Both the position numbers and the translations under genes were made by a program. A DNA stretch of 64,000 bases from Nitrospiria bacterium. Its GTDB lineage: Bacteria > Nitrospirota > Nitrospiria > JACQBZ01. How positions within the stretch are numbered: position 1 is the stretch's first letter; each line of letters opens with the position of its first letter. The notes beneath the pieces are model-generated. The model ran no database searches and had not been told where the DNA came from. It was given only the letters and a program-made list of their open reading frames with translations. This document shows, piece after piece, positions 57,841 through 63,989 of the stretch. The stretch is from positions 29,087-93,086 of the forward strand of contig DATKAN010000023.1 of the NCBI GenBank assembly GCA_035498035.1, written 5' to 3'.

Positions 57841-58773
57841 ATGGAAAACGTCAAAATCCTCGGTTTACCAGCAAGCGCACAGGATGAAGAATCAGCCCGT
57901 ACATTCCTTGAAAATATGCGCTGGCCTAATGGTACAACGTGCACCCATTGTAAATCAACATCGGTTTATAGGCTGACCCCGAAGGCTGATTCAAAAAGTC
58001 CGGCCCGAAAAGGATTATTTAAATGCGGTTCATGTAAAAAACAATTCTCCGTGACAGTTGGAACCATCTTTGAGGGTAGCCATATTCCGCTTCATAAATG
58101 GCTTATGGCCGTACATTTCCTTTGCTCATCCAAGAAGGGCATGAGCGCATTACAGCTTTCAAGGATGTTAAGCGTCACCTATAAAACGGCATGGTTCATG
58201 TGCCATCGTATCCGGCTTGCCATGAAGAAAATGCCCTTGATTAAGAAGCTCGACGGCATCGTCGAAGTGGACGAAACTTATATCGGTGGAAAATCAGACC
58301 GGAATTTTGGGAAAACAGGTCTCGAAAATAAATCGCCAGTCATGGTCTTGGTACAGCGAAACGGGGAATTAAGATCAAAGCCGGTTAAAACCCTATCAGC
58401 CATGGATCTGAAAAGAGAAATCCGAGCCAATGTATCAATTGCCTCAACTATCATGACAGATGAACACAAGAGCTATATTGGATTGGATCGTGAATTCGTC
58501 GGAGGTCATAAGGTTGTCAATCACAGCCAAGACGAATATGTCCGAGGGAATGTCTATACGAACACAGCAGAGTCCTATTTCGCTTTACTCAAGAGGGGTG
58601 TTCATGGGACGTTCCACCATGTAAGCAAGAAACATTTAGGCCGATACTGCGACGAGTTTTCTTTTCGGTGGAATACAAGAAAGGTTACGGATTCAGAGAG
58701 AGCGGAAGAAGCATTGAAGGGCGCAGAAGGTAAAAGATTGCTTTATAAACAACCAGTTATGAAAAATAATTAA
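57841..58773 (+). CDS. IS1595-family (ISXO2-like) transposase
   Basis: The 310-residue transposase has an N-terminal zinc ribbon (CTHCKSTSVYRL, CGSCKKQF), a helix-turn-helix (SALQLSRMLSVTYKTAWFMC) and the ISXO2 catalytic domain (IVEVDETYIGGKSDRN with the first Asp; TIMTDEHKSYIGL with the second; NTAESYFALLKRGVHGTFHH). It appears full length. GGAGGTTTG precedes ATG 57841, and TTGACA...TACGAT (57786-57815) is a likely promoter. Left and right ends could be GAATTATA (57775-57782) and TATAATTC (58787-58794), giving about 1.02 kb, but no 8-base target duplication is seen. Confidence 0.9.
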   Translation: MENVKILGLPASAQDEESARTFLENMRWPNGTTCTHCKSTSVYRLTPKADSKSPARKGLFKCGSCKKQFSVTVGTIFEGSHIPLHKWLMAVHFLCSSKKGMSALQLSRMLSVTYKTAWFMCHRIRLAMKKMPLIKKLDGIVEVDETYIGGKSDRNFGKTGLENKSPVMVLVQRNGELRSKPVKTLSAMDLKREIRANVSIASTIMTDEHKSYIGLDREFVGGHKVVNHSQDEYVRGNVYTNTAESYFALLKRGVHGTFHHVSKKHLGRYCDEFSFRWNTRKVTDSERAEEALKGAEGKRLLYKQPVMKNN

Positions 58774-58786
58774 AAACTTGATCCCC

Positions 58787-58812
58787 TATAATTCTTATGG
58801 TAGAATTCTAGG
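58787..58812 (+). terminator. Palindrome after the transposase gene
   Basis: CCCTATAATTCT and AGAATTCTAGGG pair with one mismatch around a six-base loop. It could end transcription of the transposase, or be part of the IS end. No T tract. Confidence 0.4.
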
Positions 58813-58836
58813 GCTATGAAGATTGAAAATGATGCA

Positions 58837-59442
58837 TTATCTCTTGAATACAAGTTGCGTGAGGGATGCGCCACGGGGAATATTAACATCTCGAATCTCA
58901 TGGATGATCCCATGAGTTTTGGCGTAATCAGGATCACGTGTCACAGCTTCCAAAAACAATTGGTGGACGTTTTCAGTACTCAAAGTAGTTCTTTCGACGA
59001 TGATCTTTCCAATCCTGCTCTGATCGGCTTTTAAAGAATCCAATCTTTCCCTCAAATTTTTTTCTTCAAAGCGCATTTGTGATGGAATATCAAAACCAAC
59101 TCCATGAAACATAAAAGTAGAGTTTGGACAAGAATATCTATCTTTTCCAGCCAGAAATATTACATTCCCAATTGAATCAACATTTCCAGCATTGTGAGTA
59201 GTAAGATGAAAAGGCATTCCCCTTAGAAGATTATAGAGATTTATTCCGCAAGTTACCGATCCTCCTTGAGTCGAAAGCAATAAATAAACATTTTCTACTT
59301 GTTTAACAACGCAATTTGCACAAACCCCAAGTAATGTTTCGCTCGTTGTTTGATTAATTTCTGCACTAAACGAAATATAGTGGGTATTTGGTTTTTCTTG
59401 CGGTGCTAATGCTGGTGTCTGAGATGGAGTCTGATTTGACAT
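58837..59442 (-). CDS. ClpP-like serine protease
   Basis: The 201-residue protein has a ClpP/crotonase-type fold: YISFSAEINQTTSETLLGV, YLLLSTQGGSVTCGINLYN (Gly-rich oxyanion loop), GNVDSIGNVIFLAG with the nucleophilic Ser and STFMFHGVGFD with the His. The start at 59442 was chosen because AGGAGAA lies upstream; the longer frame enters a tRNA gene. It lies 43 bases after that tRNA, same strand, on an AT-rich island. Related short ClpP-like proteins occur on mobile DNA and in prophages; the target is unknown. No ClpX/ClpA gene nearby. Confidence 0.82.
   Translation of the reverse strand: MSNQTPSQTPALAPQEKPNTHYISFSAEINQTTSETLLGVCANCVVKQVENVYLLLSTQGGSVTCGINLYNLLRGMPFHLTTHNAGNVDSIGNVIFLAGKDRYSCPNSTFMFHGVGFDIPSQMRFEEKNLRERLDSLKADQSRIGKIIVERTTLSTENVHQLFLEAVTRDPDYAKTHGIIHEIRDVNIPRGASLTQLVFKR
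59373..59388. repeat. 16-base inverted repeat, right copy
   Basis: AAATATAGTGGGTATT, the exact inverse of 57749-57764. It encodes the NTHYIS segment of the ClpP-like protein on the minus strand. Confidence 0.5.
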
Positions 59443-59484
59443 TCTATGTTCTCCTATGCTATAAGATGAATTCAGCCAAATAAA

Positions 59485-59573
59485 TGCCGTCGAAGGGATT
59501 TGCACCCTTACGGGGTGTGCTAGCACCCCAGCAGATCCCAAATCTACCGCGTCTACTATTTCGCCACGACGGC
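59485..59573 (-). tRNA. Class II tRNA with UGG anticodon and unusual elbow
   Basis: On the minus strand an 89-base cloverleaf forms: acceptor GCCGTCG/CGACGGC with A73, D-stem GCG/CGC, anticodon stem GTAGA/TCTGC with loop TTTGGGA, a long variable arm (GGGGTG/CACCCC) and T-stem AAGGG/CCCTT. The loop gives anticodon UGG (proline) and equals that of ordinary tRNA-Pro(UGG), but the long arm and body are of the leucine/serine type. The T-loop is TGCAAAT (G at 55) and the D-loop has A where G18 is expected. CCA is not encoded. It may be a non-standard or decayed tRNA. Confidence 0.8.
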
Positions 59574-59592
59574 ATTTATAACTGGAGAGGAG

Positions 59593-59646
59593 TTACGGGG
59601 TGGACCCTTGATCGGCCAAGTCTGGTCATCCACCCCGTAATTTTTT
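59593..59646 (+). terminator. Long hairpin with T tract
   Basis: TTACGGGGTGGA (59593-59604) and TCCACCCCGTAA (59629-59640) pair perfectly and are followed by TTTTTT on the + strand. No + strand gene lies directly upstream, so it might block transcription into the minus-strand tRNA region or be part of a mobile end. Confidence 0.6.
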
Positions 59647-59670
59647 CACACTGCTTGGTCAGTGCGCCCC

Positions 59671-60126
59671 TCATTCATTAACTGCTTTTAAACCTTGCTT
59701 AATCCTAAACATTCCAATTCCAGCCTTCTCGAAATCTTTACTGCGTCGTAAATAAGATGCGAATACATCTTTGGGCCTATTTTTGGACTTAACGTCAATA
59801 CCTTTGCTTACAAGGAATTGAAAAACTAAACCCGCATGTAAAGGTTTCCCCATAGTCCTATATACTATCCTTGCCGCTTCGAGTAAGTCTTTATGTTCGA
59901 AATTTGTTGTAGAAAGCTTGTCGTACAATTCCTTGAAATCGGATGAAGTATACGGGACTTTACGTCCTCGTTTAACTTGATTCGGTGAATTTATTCCTAA
60001 TTCCTTCTCTAAGGCAGATATTTTTTCTTTCAATTCTTTCCGACGCTGATCAATTTCGGAGAGTTCTTGTGTATAAGAATCTATTGCTCGTTGTAGTGCT
60101 TCCTGAAGAAGCTTTTTGGTAGCCAT
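59671..60126 (-). CDS. Coiled-coil protein with C-terminal winged-helix-like domain
   Basis: The roughly 151-residue protein has a basic start, a coiled coil (AIDSYTQELSEIDQRRKELK, EKISALEKELG) and a C-terminal domain (DLLEAARIVYRTMGKPLHAG, VFQFLVSKGIDVKSKNRPKD, FRIKQGLKA) that resembles HARE-HTH-type winged helices. Such proteins may bind DNA or restriction-like partners. ATG 60126 has GGAG upstream (60132 also possible). Codon use is AT-rich, unlike the flanks. Confidence 0.65.
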   Translation of the reverse strand: MATKKLLQEALQRAIDSYTQELSEIDQRRKELKEKISALEKELGINSPNQVKRGRKVPYTSSDFKELYDKLSTTNFEHKDLLEAARIVYRTMGKPLHAGLVFQFLVSKGIDVKSKNRPKDVFASYLRRSKDFEKAGIGMFRIKQGLKAVNE

Positions 60127-60244
60127 CTGCATCACTCCATGAATTCTAATGTACGCAATATAACAAATATTACCATCCATTGTCAATGGTCTTGGCATCC
60201 AAGATAGATTTTGGGGGTTTGTGTCCGATGAGAAAAGGAGAGGA

Positions 60245-60273
60245 TTGACTTGAAGGTTTTATTGCTTTACACT
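60245..60273 (+). promoter_or_regulatory. Promoter, leaderless type
   Basis: TTGACT (60245-60250) and TACACT (60268-60273), 17 bases apart; the ATG at 60281 starts eight bases after the -10 box. Confidence 0.55.
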
Positions 60274-60280
60274 AATTACC

Positions 60281-60409
60281 ATGCCCAATAAATCCTCCAA
60301 GAAACCGAAACGCCAGCCAAAGGTTACTCTGCACCCGCTCACCTACACCGACGCTGTAAATGCGTTAATGCAGGTCAAACCAGAGCCAAAAAAGACCAAA
60401 AAGAAATAA
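60281..60409 (+). CDS. 42-residue basic protein
   Basis: The small product MPNKSSKKPKRQPKVTLHPL... ends in EPKKTKKK. The middle (LTYTDAVNALMQVKPEP) resembles short proteins I have seen next to transposons and phage genes. It has no ribosome site but a promoter at leaderless distance. A real small gene is likely; function unknown. Confidence 0.5.
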   Translation: MPNKSSKKPKRQPKVTLHPLTYTDAVNALMQVKPEPKKTKKK

Positions 60410-60416
60410 ATTTTGT

Positions 60417-60824
60417 TCAGGATTGTGTATCTTCTGGAAATACTTGAGTATTAAAGAGCTGGTTTGCCAAAGATATAATTCTGGTAATATTTGACGATAT
60501 ATAGGAATTTGGAACCACTTTTGTTGTTTTGTCATTCAATTTTTCTTCCCAATATGGAACCTGCGTATGGTTCGTATACCCAAGCACCGGAAGCGTGTGG
60601 AGCTCGGGATTGCCACGGAGTTCTTCGACGAGGCGGACGGGATCGAGGGCGGGCAGGCCGAGGTCTAAAACGATCAATGAGGGCTTTTGGGCAAGGGCTT
60701 CCTTCAGGATCTGCTCCGATTTTGTGGCAACTCGAATCGTGCAGCCCTGGCTTTCCAGGGCCGTTCGGATCTTGGACAAGAAAAAGAGGTCGGTGATCGC
60801 GACAAGGACGCTCAGGTTCGTCAT
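60417..60824 (-). CDS. Response-regulator receiver-domain protein with composition break
   Basis: The 135-residue protein is a single receiver-like domain. LSVLVAITDLFFLSKIRTAL starts it and SLIVLDLGLPALDPVRLVEE has the phospho-acceptor-like Asp (near residue 53), followed by LPVLGYTNHTQVPYWEEKL. The acidic pair normally near residue 10 is missing (VAITD). The first two thirds are GC-rich, while the last 45 codons are AT-rich, so the boundary of the island falls inside the gene near 60550. The C-terminus may have been replaced by recombination. Confidence 0.75.
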   Translation of the reverse strand: MTNLSVLVAITDLFFLSKIRTALESQGCTIRVATKSEQILKEALAQKPSLIVLDLGLPALDPVRLVEELRGNPELHTLPVLGYTNHTQVPYWEEKLNDKTTKVVPNSYISSNITRIISLANQLFNTQVFPEDTQS

Positions 60825-60839
60825 CGAAAGAGGATCGCC

Positions 60840-61346
60840 TTAGTTTAACATACCTTTGATCCGGCCCAACGCTTTCGCGGCCAGCACATAATCCGGATTG
60901 GCCTTCAGCGCCTTCTGATATTCCTCCATCGCCCGGTACCATTCCCCCTTCTTTTCCCAGACGCGCCCGAGATTGTGATGGGGAAAACAGTAGCTCTCGT
61001 AGCGGGGGGCCTTCGCCGCCTTTTCAAGCCAGGGAATCGCTTCATCCAATTGCCCTTTTTCGATCAGGTAAGCCCCGATATCGTTATAGGGATTCCCGAA
61101 ATCCGGGTCGACCTCGATCGCCTTGTGGCATTCCTGTATGGCGTCGTCATAGCGTCCCATGAAACTGTAGGTCCACCCCAGAAAGGTGTAGGCCTCGGCC
61201 GTGGGATAGATCGCGATGGACTTCTTATAATGTTCGCAGGCCTCTTCCAGCGCCCCGCTCATCTGGAACTCATAGGCTTTTTTAAACAGCTCGGCCGCTT
61301 GTTTCCGTTCTTTTTCCCGTTCCTCGGGCATGATTCCCATCCTCAT
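60840..61346 (-). CDS. TPR protein
   Basis: The 163-168-residue protein has four tetratricopeptide repeats (AYEFQMSGALEEACEHYKKS; YTFLGWTYSFMGRYDDAIQE; YNDIGAYLIEKGQLDEAIPW; HNLGRVWEKKGEWYRAMEEY). Starts at ATG 61346 or 61331. No signal peptide. It lies 15 bases upstream of the receiver gene on the same strand, so the two may form an operon. Confidence 0.88.
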   Translation of the reverse strand: MRMGIMPEEREKERKQAAELFKKAYEFQMSGALEEACEHYKKSIAIYPTAEAYTFLGWTYSFMGRYDDAIQECHKAIEVDPDFGNPYNDIGAYLIEKGQLDEAIPWLEKAAKAPRYESYCFPHHNLGRVWEKKGEWYRAMEEYQKALKANPDYVLAAKALGRIKGMLN

Positions 61347-61359
61347 TTATCTTGCAGTC

Positions 61360-61389
61360 TTGCTTTCCGGCACGCACGGACGCTATACT
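61360..61389 (+). promoter_or_regulatory. Promoter, leaderless type
   Basis: TTGCTT (61360-61365) and TATACT (61384-61389), spacer 18; ATG 61397 begins eight bases after the -10 box. Confidence 0.5.
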
Positions 61390-61396
61390 TGACCGC

Positions 61397-61543
61397 ATGA
61401 ATCTCCGCCAGAGCATGGACCCCGGCGATAAGGATGAGACGTCTTCTCCCCGGTGCGATCGGTGCGGCTCTCCGTTGATCTCCATCCACTGCAAATTGGT
61501 CTGCCGGAATTGCGGATTCATTCGCGACTGCTCGGATCCATAA
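61397..61543 (+). CDS. 48-residue zinc-ribbon protein
   Basis: The small protein ends with a four-Cys ribbon: CDRCGSPL and CRNCGFIRDC, typical of short ribbons often annotated as HVO_2753-type or zinc-finger-like. The start at 61397 lacks a ribosome site but fits the leaderless promoter pattern; ATG 61415 is an alternative. It is followed directly by repeat copy D. Confidence 0.65.
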   Translation: MNLRQSMDPGDKDETSSPRCDRCGSPLISIHCKLVCRNCGFIRDCSDP

Positions 61544-61660
61544 AAGGGGCTTGCGTCGCCCCCTCCAAAGGCAAAGCCAGATGGAGCGACTCGACTGAGC
61601 TCGTCGAAGTCCTCCCCTTCCCGCTCGCCTTGCTCGCTGGAAAAATCTTATTAGGGTCTA
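61541..61660. repeat. Dispersed intergenic repeat, copy D
   Basis: AAAAGGGGCTTGCGTCGCCC, CCTCCAAAGGCAAAGCC, then GATGGAGCGACTCG, GTCGAAGTCCTCCCC and CTTGCTCGCTGG. It shares the start with copies A-C and the later part with copy E. It lies between two convergent genes. Confidence 0.65.
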
Positions 61661-61669
61661 GCGTCACCG

Positions 61670-61978
61670 CTATGTTTTCAATTTCCGTTCCAAGCGCTTT
61701 TCGACGCTGGCCATCTTGCTGCTTAGCCGGCCGCGGTGGCCCTTCCGGTAGTCGACCTTGATGCTGACCGAGATACGGTTGCAGTCTTTTCTCATGGTCT
61801 CAAAACATCGTTTCACGACACCGAAGACCCTATCCCAGTCTCCCTCGATCACCGTTCCCATCGGGTTGAGGCGGTACGCAATGCCGGATCGATCGATGAT
61901 ATCCAGGGAACGGGCGACGTATTTCCCGACGCTCTCTCCTTTACCCAGCGGGGACATGCTGAACTCCAACAAGACCAT
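61670..61978 (-). CDS. MTH1187/YqgV-family thiamine-binding protein
   Basis: The 102-residue protein begins MVLLEFSMSPLGKGESVGKY and has YRLNPMGTVIEGDWDRVFGV and ISVSIKVDYRKG, the hallmarks of the MTH1187 family, which binds thiamine or related compounds through a ferredoxin-like fold. Single gene with GGAGAGAAG upstream of the ATG. Confidence 0.9.
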   Translation of the reverse strand: MVLLEFSMSPLGKGESVGKYVARSLDIIDRSGIAYRLNPMGTVIEGDWDRVFGVVKRCFETMRKDCNRISVSIKVDYRKGHRGRLSSKMASVEKRLERKLKT

Positions 61979-62078
61979 GGTCTTCTCTCCTTGTAGGGAA
62001 CCTCATTATAGCACAGCGGCTCCATCCTGCGATATCGGGTTTGATAAGACGGGGGAATGATTCGAGGGCGGCGAAGTC

Positions 62079-62636
62079 TTATACGGAAGCGTCGGTCTCC
62101 ATCCGGTCGAGATCAAGCTCGACGTTCCAGTAGAGATAATCCCGCCAGCTTTCGGGGAAGGTCTTGAGCCCGATCGTGATGGTAAAGGTGGGACTCCATT
62201 TGGGCTTAACGGGCATTTTGATCAAGCGCATTCGGGCTTCGTCCGGGGTATGACCGCTCTTGCGGTTGTTGCATACGATGCAGGCCGTGACAATGTTTTC
62301 CCAGGCCTTTTTACCACCGCGGGAAATCGGAATCACGTGGTCGAAGGTCAACTCCTCCGTACGGAATTTCTGGCCGCAATACTGGCAGCGGTGTTTGTCC
62401 CGGGCGAAGATATTGGCGCGGGAAAATTTTACGGCGTGATGACTGTCCTTCATCCGGATAATCTTCAGCAGACGGATGACGGAGGGAAGTTTGATCGTGA
62501 TCGAGACGGCATGGATCTCCTTGTCGTATACCTCCAGGACCTCCACTTTCTCCTGCCACATCAAGGTGATGGCCCGTTTCCAATGCACCACCCGGAGCGG
62601 CTCATAGGTCGTATTTAATAAGAGGGTCATCTCCAT
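62079..62636 (-). CDS. HNH endonuclease family protein
   Basis: The 185-residue protein has N-terminal helices (LLNTTYEPLRVVHWKRAITL) common in a broad, chromosomal HNH family, and the HNH zinc-finger site CQYCG ... LTFDHVIPISRGGKKAWENI ... CIVCNNRKSG. All metal and catalytic residues (DH, N, H-like) are present. Relatives are widespread in bacteria and probably have a housekeeping role rather than restriction. Confidence 0.88.
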   Translation of the reverse strand: MEMTLLLNTTYEPLRVVHWKRAITLMWQEKVEVLEVYDKEIHAVSITIKLPSVIRLLKIIRMKDSHHAVKFSRANIFARDKHRCQYCGQKFRTEELTFDHVIPISRGGKKAWENIVTACIVCNNRKSGHTPDEARMRLIKMPVKPKWSPTFTITIGLKTFPESWRDYLYWNVELDLDRMETDASV

Positions 62637-62721
62637 CGCAATCGCTAATATAATATAAGCTTTTCATTAAGAAATCAAGAGAGGGGCCGTGCGGGTGGGG
62701 ATTAAATCTCGATGCGCCCGA

Positions 62722-63168
62722 TCACCGCCCCGCGCCGGTCGTAAAGACCAGACGAAAAGGAATTTGTTCCATGCTTTCGCCTGCCTTGGATTGCGCCGAA
62801 AGTAGGCTGACCTGGTACGTGGAATGGGGTTTCAAGGCCTTTTTTGGTTTAAATTGCAACGTCTTGGCGTCCGGCCAAGTCAGCTCCCCCTGGACCTCAA
62901 TGGGGTTGCCTTTGACGTCGACGGCGCCGCGTTGATTCATCACCAAGCCTGCTTGCATGGCCGGATTCATTTCTCGATTGAACTGGAGGGTAACGATCGC
63001 CCCCTTAAGATTGTTGATCTCTTCCGCGTCGGTTGGGGAGGTGCTCACGATCCGGACCGCCGAGGGATCGCCCGCGGAGGTCTGCTGGTTGAACCAGGGC
63101 ATGAGAGCCATCCATAGAAAGAGCGCGAGGCCGCTCCAGAAACTCCATTCGTGAGAAATCCGTCTCAT
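62722..63168 (-). CDS. Secreted Ig-like (SbsA-type) domain protein
   Basis: The 148-residue protein has a signal segment (FWSGLALFLWMALMPWFNQ) and one Ig-like domain of the SbsA type: VRIVSTSPTDAEEINNLKGA, IVTLQFNREMNPA, ADAKTLQFKPKKALKPHSTY-like strands and FRLVFTTGAGR. Such single-domain proteins are envelope-associated with no known activity. ATG 63168 preferred over GTG/ATG starts further up. Confidence 0.75.
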   Translation of the reverse strand: MRRISHEWSFWSGLALFLWMALMPWFNQQTSAGDPSAVRIVSTSPTDAEEINNLKGAIVTLQFNREMNPAMQAGLVMNQRGAVDVKGNPIEVQGELTWPDAKTLQFKPKKALKPHSTYQVSLLSAQSKAGESMEQIPFRLVFTTGAGR

Positions 63169-63262
63169 TTGTTTCGGTTTCTTCCTTCCGACTATAAAAA
63201 AACATAGCAGTCGGTTCAAAAACTGTCAATTTGGACCTTGAGCGGATTTGGAGCCTTTTTTA

Positions 63263-63291
63263 TTGAATACCCGATCCTGTTCCTATAAAAT
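63263..63291 (+). promoter_or_regulatory. Promoter of the Rieske/ferredoxin pair
   Basis: TTGAAT (63263-63268) and TAAAAT (63286-63291), spacer 17; TATAAA at 63284-63289 is an alternative -10 box. Confidence 0.5.
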
Positions 63292-63337
63292 GATCCTCTG
63301 AATTTCGTATCAAATGCGCGGAGGAGGGGATGGAGCA

Positions 63338-63646
63338 ATGAGTGATTTTGTGACGGTGGCCGATGCAAAGGACATCGGTCCCGGCGAGGGTCGCGTGGTG
63401 GAAGTCCAAGGAAACGAGGTGGCCCTCTTTAATCTGAACGGGACCTTTTATGCGATCGACAATATGTGTGTCCACCAGGGAGGACCCTTGGGCGAGGGGA
63501 TGCTGGAGGGTGAGAGCGTGATCTGTCCCTGGCACAGCTGGCGCTACAATGTGAAGACGGGCGTCTGTTCCACGAATCCTTCCATGAAAGTAAAGACGTA
63601 TTCGGTCAAGATCGAGGACGGCCAGGTCAGGGTGGCCTCAACCTAA
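63338..63646 (+). CDS. Small Rieske [2Fe-2S] ferredoxin
   Basis: The 102-residue protein has the Rieske sites NMCVHQGGPL and ICPWHSW and resembles the protein encoded at 36052-36369. MSDFVTVADAKDIGPGEGRV is the start, with GAGGAGGGG upstream. It is followed 13 bases later by a thioredoxin-like [2Fe-2S] protein, so the pair may form an electron-transfer unit. Confidence 0.92.
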   Translation: MSDFVTVADAKDIGPGEGRVVEVQGNEVALFNLNGTFYAIDNMCVHQGGPLGEGMLEGESVICPWHSWRYNVKTGVCSTNPSMKVKTYSVKIEDGQVRVAST

Positions 63647-63659
63647 ATAAGGAGTTATC

Positions 63660-63989
63660 ATGCCGAAACCGACGCACCACATTCTGGTCTGCACTCAGAC
63701 GCGGCCTCCGGACCACCCCCGTGGCTCCTGCAGCGGGAACGGATCGAAAGAAGTCTTCATGCGCTTTATGATGGAGATGGCCCGGCTCAACCTGGTATTC
63801 AAGCTGATCGTGACGGAATCGTCCTGCATGGGTCCCTGCGCCTTCGGTCCGACGGTCGTGGTCTATCCGGAAGGCACCTGGTACCAGAAGGTCACGCCCA
63901 ACGATGTTGCCGAGATCCTGGAGCAACATATCATCAAGGGGCAGCCGGTTAAACGGCTCCTTCTCCCCGACGCGGTCTGGGGGCCCTAG
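63660..63989 (+). CDS. Thioredoxin-like [2Fe-2S] ferredoxin
   Basis: The 109-residue protein has HHILVCTQTRPPDHPRGSCS near the start and SSCMGPCAFGPTVVVYPEG later, giving the four Cys of the thioredoxin-like 2Fe-2S family (as in NuoE C-terminus and Aquifex ferredoxin). It ends WYQKVTPNDVAEILEQHI. TAAGGAGTT precedes the ATG. It likely carries electrons together with the Rieske protein. Confidence 0.92.
   Translation: MPKPTHHILVCTQTRPPDHPRGSCSGNGSKEVFMRFMMEMARLNLVFKLIVTESSCMGPCAFGPTVVVYPEGTWYQKVTPNDVAEILEQHIIKGQPVKRLLLPDAVWGP

Larger units (their letters stand above)
57715..60550. other. AT-rich accessory island
   Basis: Base composition drops sharply from 57715 to about 60550, codon choice turns to A/T at third positions, and the content is typical of mobile DNA: a transposase, a ClpP-like gene, a strange tRNA, a winged-helix protein and a 42-codon gene. 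The right edge falls inside a receiver-domain gene. Inserted or replaced DNA is the simplest reading. Confidence 0.65.

Noticed and set aside
57775..58794. Firm IS ends at GAATTATA/TATAATTC
   Set aside because: Length fits an IS1595 element, but identity is only eight bases and no 8-base target duplication flanks them, so no boundary was annotated.
58837..59541. Longer ClpP-like frame starting at 59541
   Set aside because: It would begin inside the tRNA gene; ATG 59442 has a good ribosome site.
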